This document shows, one piece after another, positions 36,153 through 46,395 of a DNA stretch of 64,000 bases (position 1 is the stretch's first letter; the number at the start of each line of letters is the position of its first letter). This DNA comes from Plasticicumulans lactativorans (GTDB lineage Bacteria; Pseudomonadota; Gammaproteobacteria; Competibacterales; Competibacteraceae): NCBI RefSeq assembly GCF_004341245.1, contig NZ_SLWY01000008.1:124001-188000 (forward strand), in the 5' to 3' direction. Both the position numbers and the translations under genes were made by a program. The notes beneath the pieces are model-generated. The model did no database searches. It had not been told where the DNA came from and saw only the letters and a program-made list of their open reading frames with translations.

Positions 36153-36628
36153 TCGACACCCTGGCGAACGCGCTCAGGGCGGCACTCGCCGCGCGCGCCG
36201 CGAGCGCCCCCGCGCTGGTCGGCGTGCACACCGGCGGGGTGTGGATCGCCGAGCGGCTGCGCGAGCGCCTGGACCTGCCGGGGCCGATCGGCACGCTCGA
36301 CATCTCCTTCTACCGTGACGACTTCACCCGCGTCGGCATGAACCCGCAGGTGCGGCCCTCGCACCTGCCCTTCGACCTCGAAGGGCGTCACGTCATCCTG
36401 GTCGATGACGTGCTGCACACCGGGCGCACCACGCGCGCCGCGCTCAACGAGATCTTCGACTACGGCCGCCCGGCCTCGGTGCTGCTGGCGGTGCTGGTCG
36501 ACCGCGGCGGCCGCGAGCTGCCGATCGCCGCCGACGCGGTGGGCGCGCACGTCGACCTCGCACCGGGCGAGAACATCAAGCTCACCGGCCCCGATCCCCT
36601 CAAGCTGACCATCCAGAAACGCCCATGA
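36131..36628 (+). CDS. pyrR: PyrR, pyrimidine operon regulator / uracil phosphoribosyltransferase
   Basis: 165 residues of phosphoribosyltransferase fold: [25 protein letters not shown], and the PRPP loop [17 protein letters not shown]. PyrR can act as a uracil phosphoribosyltransferase and in Gram-positives as an RNA attenuator; no clear attenuator leader is visible upstream here, so the regulatory mode is open. Overlaps ruvX by 22 bp and pyrB by 4 bp (ATGA). Confidence 0.94.
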   Translation: MHDIERLIDTLANALRAALAARAASAPALVGVHTGGVWIAERLRERLDLPGPIGTLDISFYRDDFTRVGMNPQVRPSHLPFDLEGRHVILVDDVLHTGRTTRAALNEIFDYGRPASVLLAVLVDRGGRELPIAADAVGAHVDLAPGENIKLTGPDPLKLTIQKRP

Positions 36629-37605
36629 ACCCGGCTTCCATCCAGCTCGACGCCCAGGGCCGCCTGAAGCACTTCCTCACCATCGAGGGGCTCAAGCGCC
36701 AGCACCTGATCGACATCCTCGACACCGCCGAGAGCCTCACCGGCGTCGCCGAGCGGCGCGTGAAGAAGCTGCCGACGCTGCGCGGCAAGACCGTCGCCAA
36801 CCTGTTCTTCGAAAGCTCCACGCGTACCCGCACCACCTTCGAGCTCGCCGCCAAGCGCCTGTCGGCCGACGTGCTGACGGTGAACATCGCCACCTCCAGC
36901 ACTTCGAAGGGCGAAACCCTGCTCGACACCGTGCGCAACATCGAGGCGATGCAGTGCGACATGTTCGTGGTGCGCCACGCCGCCAGCGGTGCCGCCGAGT
37001 TCATCGCCCGCCACGTCAGACCGCACATCGCCGTGCTCAACGCCGGCGACGGCCGCCACGCGCACCCGACCCAGGCGATGCTCGACATGCTGACGATCCG
37101 CCGCCACAAGGGGCCGGCGTTCCAGGACCTGCGCGTGGCGATCGTCGGCGACATCCTGCACTCGCGGGTGGCGCGCTCCGACATCCACGCGCTGAACGTG
37201 CTCGGCTGCGCCAACGTGCGCGTGGTGGCGCCGCGCACGCTGCTGCCGCCCGAGGTCGGCACGCTCGGCGTGCAGGTGTTCCACGACCTCGACCAGGGCC
37301 TGCGCGACGTCGACGTGGTCATCATGCTGCGCCTGCAGCGCGAGCGCATGAGCGGCGCGCTGCTGCCGAGCGCGCAGGAGTACTACCAGCAGTACGGGCT
37401 CACCGAGGAGCGCCTGGCGGTGGCCCGGCCCGACGCCATCGTCATGCACCCCGGCCCGATCAACCGCGGCGTCGAGATGGCCTCGGCCGTCGTCGACGGC
37501 CCGCGTTCGGTGATCCTCGAACAGGTCACCAACGGCATCGCCGTGCGCATGGCGGTGATGTCGATCACCCTCGGCAACCAGTCCAGCCCGGCGGAGGACG
37601 CCTGA
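36625..37605 (+). CDS. pyrB: Aspartate carbamoyltransferase catalytic chain
   Basis: 326-residue enzyme making carbamoyl-aspartate, the first committed step of pyrimidine synthesis. Carbamoyl-phosphate motif [19 protein letters not shown], then [24 protein letters not shown], and [10 protein letters not shown]. The N-terminus is longer than in E. coli PyrB, as in bacteria where it forms a dodecamer with PyrC'. That non-catalytic partner is encoded next, sharing one base with the pyrB stop. Confidence 0.96.
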   Translation: MNPASIQLDAQGRLKHFLTIEGLKRQHLIDILDTAESLTGVAERRVKKLPTLRGKTVANLFFESSTRTRTTFELAAKRLSADVLTVNIATSSTSKGETLLDTVRNIEAMQCDMFVVRHAASGAAEFIARHVRPHIAVLNAGDGRHAHPTQAMLDMLTIRRHKGPAFQDLRVAIVGDILHSRVARSDIHALNVLGCANVRVVAPRTLLPPEVGTLGVQVFHDLDQGLRDVDVVIMLRLQRERMSGALLPSAQEYYQQYGLTEERLAVARPDAIVMHPGPINRGVEMASAVVDGPRSVILEQVTNGIAVRMAVMSITLGNQSSPAEDA

Positions 37606-38888
37606 TGCGCATCGCCATCCGCGGCGGTCGCCTGATCGACCCCGCCCACGGCCGCGACGGCCGCCACGATCTCTACATCGCCGAAGGCCGCGTGGTCGGC
37701 ATCGACGCCCCGCCCGGCGGCTTCGTGCCCGAGCGCTCGATCGACGCCAGCGGGCGCATCGTCTGCCCCGGCTTCATCGACCTCTGCGCGCGGCTGCGCG
37801 AGCCCGGCGCCGAGCACAAGGCCACCATCGCCTGCGAAACCCACGCCGCCGCGCGCAACGGCATCACCACGCTGGTGGTGCCCGCCGACACCGACCCGGT
37901 GATCGACGAAACCGCGGTGGTCGAGCTGATCCGCCGCCGCGCCGAAGCCGCCGGCTTCGCCCACGTGCTCACCCTCGGCGCCCTGACCCGCGGGCTCAAG
38001 GGCGAGCATCTCGCCGAGATGGCCGCGCTCAAGGAGGCCGGCTGCGTCGGCGTCGGCAACGCACTGGCGCCGGTGGCCAGCACGCTGGTGCTGCGCCGTG
38101 CGCTGGAGTACGCCGCCTCGCACGGGCTGACGGTGTTCCTGACCCCGCTCGACCCCTGGCTCGGTGCCACCGGCTGCGCCCACGACGGCCAGATCGCCGC
38201 GCGCCTCGGCCTCGCCGGCATCCCGGTCGCGGCGGAGACCGCCGCGCTCGGCCGCGACCTCGCGCTGATCGAGGAAACCGGCGTGCGTGCCCACATCGGC
38301 CGGCTGTCGAGCGCCCGCGCCTGCGCGATGGTCGCCCGCGCGCAGGCCGAGGGCCTGCCGGTCACCGCCGACGTCTCCGCCCACCACCTGCACCTGTGCG
38401 AGCAGGACATCGGCCGCTTCGACGCCAACGCCCACGTGCTGCCGCCGCTGCGCACGCTGCGCGACCGCGAGGCGCTGCGCGCCGCGGTCGCCAGCGGCAC
38501 CCTGCTCGCGGTCTGCTCCGACCACCAGCCGCACGAGGCCGACGCCAAGCTCGACCCCTTCGGCCTGACCGAACCCGGCATCAGCGGCCTCGACACCCTG
38601 CTCGGGCTCACGCTCAAGCTGGTCGACGAGGGCGTGCTGCCGCTCGCCGAGGCCATCGCCCGCATCACCCGCGGGCCGGCCGGCGTGCTCGGCATCGACG
38701 CCGGCCAGCTCGGCATCGGCGCGGTCGCCGACGTCTGCGTGTTCGACCCCGAGCGCCACCGCGCCCTCACCGCGCGCACCCTCGCCAGCCGCGGCCACAA
38801 CACCCCCTTCCTCGGCTGGGAGCTGCGCGGCGAGGTCACCCACACACTGCTCGCCGGGCGCGTGGTGTACGCCCACGAAGGAGCCTGA
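37605..38888 (+). CDS. pyrC: Dihydroorotase-like protein PyrC' (metal-site HxH missing)
   Basis: 427-residue amidohydrolase-fold protein immediately after pyrB. The strand-1 metal motif, normally HxH in GFIDLHxHLREPG, reads GFIDLCARLREPG (Cys61-Ala-Arg63), so the binuclear zinc site cannot form in the usual way. The later SDHQPHE segment is retained. In Pseudomonas an inactive PyrC' of about this length holds the PyrB dodecamer together, and the true dihydroorotase is encoded elsewhere; the same is inferred here. Confidence 0.92.
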   Translation: MRIAIRGGRLIDPAHGRDGRHDLYIAEGRVVGIDAPPGGFVPERSIDASGRIVCPGFIDLCARLREPGAEHKATIACETHAAARNGITTLVVPADTDPVIDETAVVELIRRRAEAAGFAHVLTLGALTRGLKGEHLAEMAALKEAGCVGVGNALAPVASTLVLRRALEYAASHGLTVFLTPLDPWLGATGCAHDGQIAARLGLAGIPVAAETAALGRDLALIEETGVRAHIGRLSSARACAMVARAQAEGLPVTADVSAHHLHLCEQDIGRFDANAHVLPPLRTLRDREALRAAVASGTLLAVCSDHQPHEADAKLDPFGLTEPGISGLDTLLGLTLKLVDEGVLPLAEAIARITRGPAGVLGIDAGQLGIGAVADVCVFDPERHRALTARTLASRGHNTPFLGWELRGEVTHTLLAGRVVYAHEGA

Positions 38889-38890
38889 CG

Positions 38891-39556
38891 ATGCCCGAGG
38901 CCCGGCTGCTGAAGGTTTCGGAACTGCCCGGCGGCCACCTGCTGGAGCGCTGGTCGGTCGGCGAGCTCGCGCAGACCGCGCAACCCGGCCAGCGCCTGCG
39001 CCTCGACGCGGTCGAACGCCCGCTGATGCGCGCCGGCCCCGCCCACGGCTGGGTCGACTGCCTGACCCACGCCGCCCCCGACTTCGAGACCGCCCCCGCC
39101 GCGCTGGTGGGCGCGGCCTTCGACCTCGCCGCGGTCAGCCCGCGCGCGCTGCTGATCGGCGACATCGACGGCTTCGCCGCGCTGGTGTTCCTCGCCGAGC
39201 GCCTGCGCACGCTCACCGGCACCCGCATCAAGCCGCTCGCCGTGCTCGAGATCGGCCTCGACGCCCCGTTCAACCCGGCGCCGTCGCGGCTCATCGTCCC
39301 CGGCATGCCGGCCTGGGTGATCGCCACGCTGCCGCTGTTCGAGGACTGGAGCATCCCCGCCCGCCTGTGCTGCCCCGAGGACCGCCCCGGCTGCTTCGAC
39401 GGCCCGCCCACCGAGCTCGCCCGCCGCTGGCTCGACACCCTGCAGGGCAGCGCCGACGTCAGCCTCTTCGCCTGCGGCGACGACGCTCTGCTCACCGCTG
39501 CCGCCGCCCTCGCCGCCGACCGGCGCCTGCCGTTCCAGGGCGTGACGGCGGGCTGA
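38891..39556 (+). CDS. PyrK-like (dihydroorotate dehydrogenase electron-transfer-like) protein, lacking Fe-S domain
   Basis: 221 residues. The middle, ALLIGDIDGFAALVFLAERL, resembles the NAD-binding start of PyrK-type ferredoxin reductase domains, and the front half resembles their flavin barrel. The Cys cluster for the 2Fe-2S centre at the C-terminus of PyrK is absent; the few Cys here do not form it. GGAG lies about seven bases before ATG 38891. It closes the pyr run and may be a divergent or non-redox relative. Function uncertain. Confidence 0.6.
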   Translation: MPEARLLKVSELPGGHLLERWSVGELAQTAQPGQRLRLDAVERPLMRAGPAHGWVDCLTHAAPDFETAPAALVGAAFDLAAVSPRALLIGDIDGFAALVFLAERLRTLTGTRIKPLAVLEIGLDAPFNPAPSRLIVPGMPAWVIATLPLFEDWSIPARLCCPEDRPGCFDGPPTELARRWLDTLQGSADVSLFACGDDALLTAAAALAADRRLPFQGVTAG

Positions 39557-39569
39557 GGCCCCCGGCGCT

Positions 39570-40307
39570 TCAGCCGAGCCGGGCCGCCTGCACCGCGACG
39601 TGCCCGGCCAAGGCCGAGACGAACGTCCGCAAGCCGGTCAGCGCGGATATTTCTGCATAGGCCCCGGTCTCGGCGGCACTGCGCGGCGCGGCGATCAGCG
39701 CGGCCGCCGTATACAACTGCTCCCGGACCAGCTTCTGGCACAGCAGGTCGTAGCGCCTGAGGTAGGAGGCACCTGCGAATTCAGCGAGCACCGGGAAATG
39801 CCGCGATGAGTCCTTTACCGCCGAACGCGACCCCTGCGCATCTTCGACCAGCATCAGCCAGCCCACGAAAGGACGCGGCTGTTCGCCAAAGGCCCCTTCG
39901 CGATAGGCGGTCCACAGGTCGTGCGCAGTGCCGATCGCCTCCTCGGTCCGGTTGTTGAAATTGTTCCCGAACGAGCCGACCTGGCTTTTCAACTCGATGG
40001 CCGCGACCAGTTCGCCCCGGTACACGACCAGGAGATCCCACAGCTTCGTCGGCCGGAAGTAGCCCGGCAGCGTCAGCATCGCCCGGTCGCGGTGAATGTC
40101 CGCATGCGCCAAACCGTTGGCACGCACGATGTCAACCATCAAGGCGAGGAACCCGTCCATGTTCTTGCCGGCGGTGACGCCCGCCCGTTCGCCCTGATCG
40201 ACTTTGCCGGATTCCCTCTGTTTTCGTTCCGCTGCTGCCCGCTTGAGCCAGAAAGCTTTCACGGCCGCGCCGGCCTTGCGTTCGTAATCGACGAGATCGA
40301 GGGCCAT
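39570..40307 (-). CDS. XhoI/PaeR7I-family type II restriction endonuclease
   Basis: 245-residue endonuclease, the same length as PaeR7I (about 246). It has a PD-(D/E)xK centre: Asp91 in [12 protein letters not shown] and Glu105-Leu-Lys107 in AAIELKS. By family it should cut CTCGAG; this is inference. The ATG abuts the methyltransferase stop (TGA then ATG). The pair has visibly lower GC than neighbours and sits between the pyr run and the gluconate genes, so it is probably acquired. No controller protein gene is seen. Confidence 0.88.
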   Translation of the reverse strand: MALDLVDYERKAGAAVKAFWLKRAAAERKQRESGKVDQGERAGVTAGKNMDGFLALMVDIVRANGLAHADIHRDRAMLTLPGYFRPTKLWDLLVVYRGELVAAIELKSQVGSFGNNFNNRTEEAIGTAHDLWTAYREGAFGEQPRPFVGWLMLVEDAQGSRSAVKDSSRHFPVLAEFAGASYLRRYDLLCQKLVREQLYTAAALIAAPRSAAETGAYAEISALTGLRTFVSALAGHVAVQAARLG

Positions 40308-42044
<1,737 letters not shown>

Positions 42045-42250
42045 CGCCTGCCTACCTCCCGCCTACTCACGAACCTTCGTTAAACAGCTTCGGCGAGCAG
42101 CCGTTACGCATGTTACCGGCACGCCTGTGCCATCCCGGGGCGAAGCCCGCAAGCGTTTCTCACCACCCTGCCGCGCACACTCGAAACCGGCCATGCGGTG
42201 CGGGAATTCGGAACGATCGGCTGCCGCCGTGGCCGACGGCCTGCGCCGGC

Positions 42251-43267
42251 TCAGGTGCTCTGGCGGACCACCAGACTGAAGCCGAGGTCGCGCTGGCCGT
42301 CCGCCGGGGGCTCGCCGGCGATCGCGGCCAGCAGCAGGTCGGCCGCCGCGACGCCGATCTGGTGGCGCGGCGTCGCGATCGTGGTCAGCGCCGGGTTGAT
42401 GCAGGCGGACATCTCCAGGTCGTTGAAGCCGGCGATCGCGAGCCGGCCGGGCACGTCGATGCCGCGGCGCTGGCATTCGAAGATCGCCCCCCAGGCGAGG
42501 TCGTCGTTGCAGCAGAACACGGCGTCGCAGTCGGGTGCCTGCTGCAGCAGCCGGCCGAGCAGCTCCCCGCCCAGGTGCACGCTCGACGGATCGGGCACTG
42601 CGACTTCGAGCCGTGGGTCGTCACCGCCCACCTCGCGCACGGCGCAGCGGTAGCCCTCGCCGCGCAGGCGCACGCGCTCGTCGAGCTGGGCGGCGACGTA
42701 GGCGATGCGCCGGTGGCCGCGCTCCAGCAGGTGGCGCGTCAGCGCGTAGCCGGCCTTGATCTGCGAGAAGCCGACGCAGAGGCCGTCGGCGGACAGGTCC
42801 ATCATCCGCACCACCGGCACCCCCGCGTGCGCGAGCAGCGCCCGCGCGCCCTCGGTCTGCGCCTGGCCGGTCAGCAGCACGCCGTCGGGGCGGTGTTCGA
42901 GGTAGGCGCGCAGCCGCCGCTCCTCGACCTCCGCCGAGTAGCCGGTGTCGCCGATCAGCAACTGGTAGCCGAACGGGTCCAGGCGTTCGCTGATGCCGCG
43001 CAGGGTGTCGACGAACACCGCGTTCGACAGCGACGGCACCAGCACCGCCACCGTGAACGACTGCCGCGAGGCCAGCGCGCGCGCCGAGCGGTCGGGGACG
43101 TAGCCGAGTTCGCGCACGGCGATCTCGATGCGTTCGCGCAGTTCGCTGGACACCTTGTCGGGCGTGTTCAGCGCGCGCGACACGGTGATGGCACTGACCC
43201 GCGCGTGGCGCGCGACGTCGCTGAGCGTGGCGCGGCCCGAGGCGCGGGGGTGGCGGGGATCGGACAT
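42251..43267 (-). CDS. gntR: LacI-family gluconate repressor GntR
   Basis: 338-residue repressor: N-terminal LacI helix-turn-helix (TLSDVARHARVSAITVSRALN), hinge helix, and a periplasmic-binding-type sensor domain ending LVVRQST. It is divergent from gluconokinase and gluconate permease, and two GntR-type operators lie in the gap at 43397-43434. The genes should be released by gluconate or 6-phosphogluconate. ATG 43267 is the start by alignment to the family; its ribosome site is weak. Confidence 0.93.
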   Translation of the reverse strand: MSDPRHPRASGRATLSDVARHARVSAITVSRALNTPDKVSSELRERIEIAVRELGYVPDRSARALASRQSFTVAVLVPSLSNAVFVDTLRGISERLDPFGYQLLIGDTGYSAEVEERRLRAYLEHRPDGVLLTGQAQTEGARALLAHAGVPVVRMMDLSADGLCVGFSQIKAGYALTRHLLERGHRRIAYVAAQLDERVRLRGEGYRCAVREVGGDDPRLEVAVPDPSSVHLGGELLGRLLQQAPDCDAVFCCNDDLAWGAIFECQRRGIDVPGRLAIAGFNDLEMSACINPALTTIATPRHQIGVAAADLLLAAIAGEPPADGQRDLGFSLVVRQST

Positions 43268-43396
43268 GGGACGTAGGGACGATCGCGGGGCCGGGAGCAG
43301 GCGACGGATTCTGGCACACATCGGACACCGCCGTGCCGACCCGGCCGACGCTGGAGTCACACTAAAAATTTCTCACACCCCCTTTCACTCCTGCTA

Positions 43397-43434
43397 ATGG
43401 TTGCGCTAACATTTACCCATGGTTGCGCTAACAT
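43397..43434 (+). promoter_or_regulatory. Tandem GntR-type operators
   Basis: Two identical 16-mers ATGGTTGCGCTAACAT at 43397-43412 and 43419-43434, 22 bp apart centre to centre (two helical turns). Each is an imperfect dyad close to the ATGTTA-N4-TAACAT pattern known for GntR. They sit between gntR and gntK and should repress one or both. Confidence 0.82.
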
Positions 43435-43520
43435 CGACGTTCCAGACGCACCGCAACCCGACATCGCCCGGTAATCGACCACCCGACCGGGCCTCACCAA
43501 CACCAGAGCAGGAGATCACG

Positions 43521-44027
43521 ATGGGCACCACCGGCATCTACGTCGTCATGGGCGTGAGCGGCTGCGGCAAGAGCACGGTCGGCGAAGCGCTCGCCGCGCA
43601 CCTCGGCGTCGAGTTCATCGAGGGCGACCGCGTCCACCCGCCGGAGAACGTCGCGCGCATGGCCGCCGGCATCCCCCTCACCGATGCCGACCGCCAGGGC
43701 TGGCTCGAAGCGCTGGCCGGCCACATCGCCGACGCCCGCCGCGCGGAACGCGGCCTCGTGGTGTCGTGCTCGGCGCTCAAGCGCCGCTACCGCGACATCC
43801 TGCGCAGCGGTGCCAGCGACGTGCGCTTCGTGTTCCTGAAGGGTGAACGCGACCTGCTCGCCGCACGCATGACCGAGCGTCCCGGCCACTACATGCCGGT
43901 GAGCCTGCTCGACAGCCAGTTCGCCGCCCTCGAAGAGCCCGCGGCGGACGAAAACGCCTGGATCTTCGACGTCGCACAAGCCCCCGAGGCCATCGTCAGC
44001 GCGCTGATCGCGCGCATCGACGGCTGA
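43521..44027 (+). CDS. gntK: Gluconokinase
   Basis: 168-residue P-loop kinase making 6-phosphogluconate from gluconate. Walker A GVSGCGKST at 11-19, then EGDRVHPPENVARMAAGIPLTD and CSALKRRYRDILR, all family hallmarks. ATG 43521 has AGGAG about six bases upstream. First gene of the gntK-gntP pair. Confidence 0.96.
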   Translation: MGTTGIYVVMGVSGCGKSTVGEALAAHLGVEFIEGDRVHPPENVARMAAGIPLTDADRQGWLEALAGHIADARRAERGLVVSCSALKRRYRDILRSGASDVRFVFLKGERDLLAARMTERPGHYMPVSLLDSQFAALEEPAADENAWIFDVAQAPEAIVSALIARIDG

Positions 44028-44135
44028 GGGCCCGCTCCACCCCCACCCGACAAGCCCACCAGACGTGCGCGCAACGCACGCCCCGGGCGGTCACGGGCAT
44101 ACCGCTACCCCGCTGCAAACGCCGGAGGAGGCATC

Positions 44136-45488
44136 ATGTTTGGCTTGAGTACCGAAACATTCCTGCTGCTGGACGCGCTGGTCTCGATCATCGGCCTGAT
44201 CATCCTGATCACGCGCTTCAAGGTGCACCCGTTCATCGCGTTGACGATCGCCGCCGGCTTCCTCGGCCTGACCTCGGGCATGCCGGTCGCGCAGGTGATG
44301 AAGAGCTTCCAGGACGGCTTCGGCGGCGTGCTGGGCTTCGTCGGCATCGTCCTCGGCCTGGGCACCATGCTCGGCAAGATGATGGCCGAGTCCGGCGGCG
44401 CCGATCAGATCGCCCGCACCCTCGTCAACGCCTTCGGCAAGGAGCGCGTGCACTGGGCGATGATGTTCGCGGCCTTCCTGGTCGGCATCCCGCTGTTCTT
44501 CGAAATCGGCTTCGTGCTGCTGATCCCGCTCGTGTTCATCGTCGCCAAGCGCACCGGCGTGTCGCTGATCAAGATCGGCATCCCGCTGCTGGCCGGCCTG
44601 TCGGTGGTGCACGGCCTGGTGCCGCCGCACCCGGGCCCGCTGCTCGCGATCGGCATCTTCGGCGCCGACATCGGCAAGACCATCTTCTACGGCCTGATCG
44701 TCGGCCTGCCCACCGCCATCATCGCCGGCCCGATCTTCGGCATGCTGATCAGCAAGTACGTGCCCGGCACCCCGTCGCAGGAACTGATGGACCAGCTCGC
44801 CCACGATCCCGAGGCCCGCGAGCTCCCCGGCTTCGGCGTCACGCTGGTGACCGTGCTGCTGCCGGTGTTCCTGATGCTGCTGAAGACCTTCGCCGACGTC
44901 GCCCTGCCCGAGACCAGCGCCTTCCGCTCCTGGATGGACATGATCGGTCACCCGATCACCGCGCTGCTCGCCGCCCTGCTGCTCGCGCTGTACACCTTCG
45001 GCACCGCCCGCGGCTTCGGTACCAAGCAGATCCTGAAGTTCCTCGACGACAGCCTCGCGCCGACCGCGGCGATCATCCTGATCATCGGTGCCGGCGGCGG
45101 CTTCAAGCAGATGCTCGTCGCCAGCGGCGTCGGCAAGGCGATCGGTGAAATGGCCGTGCACGCCCAGCTCTCGCCGATCCTGCTCGCCTGGCTGGTCGCC
45201 GGCCTGATCCGCATCGCCACCGGCTCCGCCACCGTGGCCACGATCACCGGCGCCGGCATCGTCGCCCCGGTGGTCTCCATGGTCCCGGGCGTCAACCGCG
45301 AACTGCTGGTGCTCGCCACCGGTGCCGGCTCGCTGATCCTCTCCCACGTCAACGACGCCGGGTTCTGGCTGGTCAAGCAGTACTTCAACATGTCGGTCAC
45401 GGAGACCTTCAAGACCTGGACGGTGATGGAAACGCTGATCTCGGTGGTCGGCATCGTCCTGATCATGCTGCTCTCCGCCTTCGTCTGA
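44136..45488 (+). CDS. gntT: Gluconate:H+ symporter (GntP family)
   Basis: 450-residue inner-membrane carrier with about twelve to fourteen helices. Conserved segments: FGGVLGFVGIVLGLGTMLGK, EIGFVLLIPLVF, LVPPHPGPLLAIGIFGADIG, and IATGSATVATITGAGIV. Very strong ribosome site GGAGGAGG before ATG 44136. Follows gntK by 108 bp and is followed by a hairpin terminator. The exact paralogue (GntT, GntP or GntU) is not certain. Confidence 0.93.
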   Translation: MFGLSTETFLLLDALVSIIGLIILITRFKVHPFIALTIAAGFLGLTSGMPVAQVMKSFQDGFGGVLGFVGIVLGLGTMLGKMMAESGGADQIARTLVNAFGKERVHWAMMFAAFLVGIPLFFEIGFVLLIPLVFIVAKRTGVSLIKIGIPLLAGLSVVHGLVPPHPGPLLAIGIFGADIGKTIFYGLIVGLPTAIIAGPIFGMLISKYVPGTPSQELMDQLAHDPEARELPGFGVTLVTVLLPVFLMLLKTFADVALPETSAFRSWMDMIGHPITALLAALLLALYTFGTARGFGTKQILKFLDDSLAPTAAIILIIGAGGGFKQMLVASGVGKAIGEMAVHAQLSPILLAWLVAGLIRIATGSATVATITGAGIVAPVVSMVPGVNRELLVLATGAGSLILSHVNDAGFWLVKQYFNMSVTETFKTWTVMETLISVVGIVLIMLLSAFV

Positions 45489-45529
45489 CGCGCCCGGCGG
45501 CACCCGCCGCCGGCACCGCCCCGCCTCCC

Positions 45530-45557
45530 AGGCCCGCGCGAGCGGGCCTGTTCCTTT
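45530..45557 (+). terminator. Rho-independent terminator after gntP-family gene
   Basis: A perfect 8-bp stem AGGCCCGC/GCGGGCCT with loop GCGA (45530-45549), followed by GTTCCTTT. Located 42 bp after the permease stop. Confidence 0.75.
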
Positions 45558-45574
45558 GTGCCCGCCGCGAAACG

Positions 45575-46237
45575 TCAGCGCGAATGACCGGTGAAGCGCT
45601 CGCGGCGGAAGTGCCCGCTGACGAAGTCGACGAAGGCACGGGGCTTGGCCGGCAGCAGCGTGCGGCTCGCGTAGTAGAGCGAGATCGCGCCAGCGTCGGC
45701 GTACCAGCCCGGCAGCCGCCGCACCAGTTCCCCGCGCTCCAGCCACGGCAGCACGTCCGCCACCGCGAGCAGCGCGACGCCGAGGCCGAGCAGCGCCGCC
45801 TCGCGCATCGCGGCGGGTTCGTCGAGCACGAGGATTTCGGCGAGGGTGGCCACGTGCTCGTGGCCCGCGGCGTCGCGCAGGGTCCAGGGGTGCACGCGGC
45901 CGCTGCCGCGCACGCGCATGACGATGCCGGCGAACGCGGCGAGGTCGGCGGGCCCGGCCGGCGGCGTGCGCCCGGCAAGCCACCGCGGGGCGGCGACGAT
46001 GTGGGCGGGGGCGAGCGGGCGCGACACCACCCCCGGCGCCAGCGCGAAGCCGCCGCCGATGGCGGCGTCGTAGCCCTCGCCGATCAGGTCGACGCTGCGG
46101 TTCTCGAAGTGCCACTCCGGGCGGGTGCCCGGGTAGCGCGCGAGGAAGGCCGGCAACAGACGCAGTTCCCCGACGGCCCGCTGCCGGCGCTGAACCTCGT
46201 CAAGTTCGGCTGACGACGCACCGCCGCCTCCCCGCAC
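45575..46237 (-). pseudogene. LysR-type regulator remnant (no HTH, internal deletion)
   Basis: The frame keeps most of a LysR substrate-binding domain (LLPAFLARYPGTRPEWHFENRSVDLIGEGYDAAI onward to FVDFVSGHFRRERF), but the DNA-binding N-terminus is gone. The usual first strand of the effector domain is also missing: sequence jumps from GELR straight to LLPAFL, a loss of roughly a dozen residues. The upstream part of the frame (SAELDEVQRRQR) looks scrambled. Best read as a decaying gene beside acquired DNA. Confidence 0.75.
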
Positions 46238-46300
46238 TCACCCCCTCGCCCGCTGTTACTCCCCTCTCCCCCGGGGAGAGGGGCCGGGGGTGAGGGTTCT
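46238..46300. repeat. GC-rich palindromic intergenic element
   Basis: The core is CCCCTCTCCCC-C-GGGGAGAGGGG (46261-46283), 11-bp arms with a 1-base loop, flanked by outer arms CTCACCCCC and GGGGGTGAG. This type of CCCTCACCCCC/CCCTCTCCC element is dispersed in many high-GC proteobacterial genomes. It marks the gap between the LysR remnant and the ATPase gene. Confidence 0.75.
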
Positions 46301-46395
46301 TTCCGCCCCTACCCCTACCCCTGCCGTTGGCCCGTGCCGCCCGGCCGTTCGACCACCACGACGTAGTCATCGACCCGCACGCTCAATGGCGGCGT

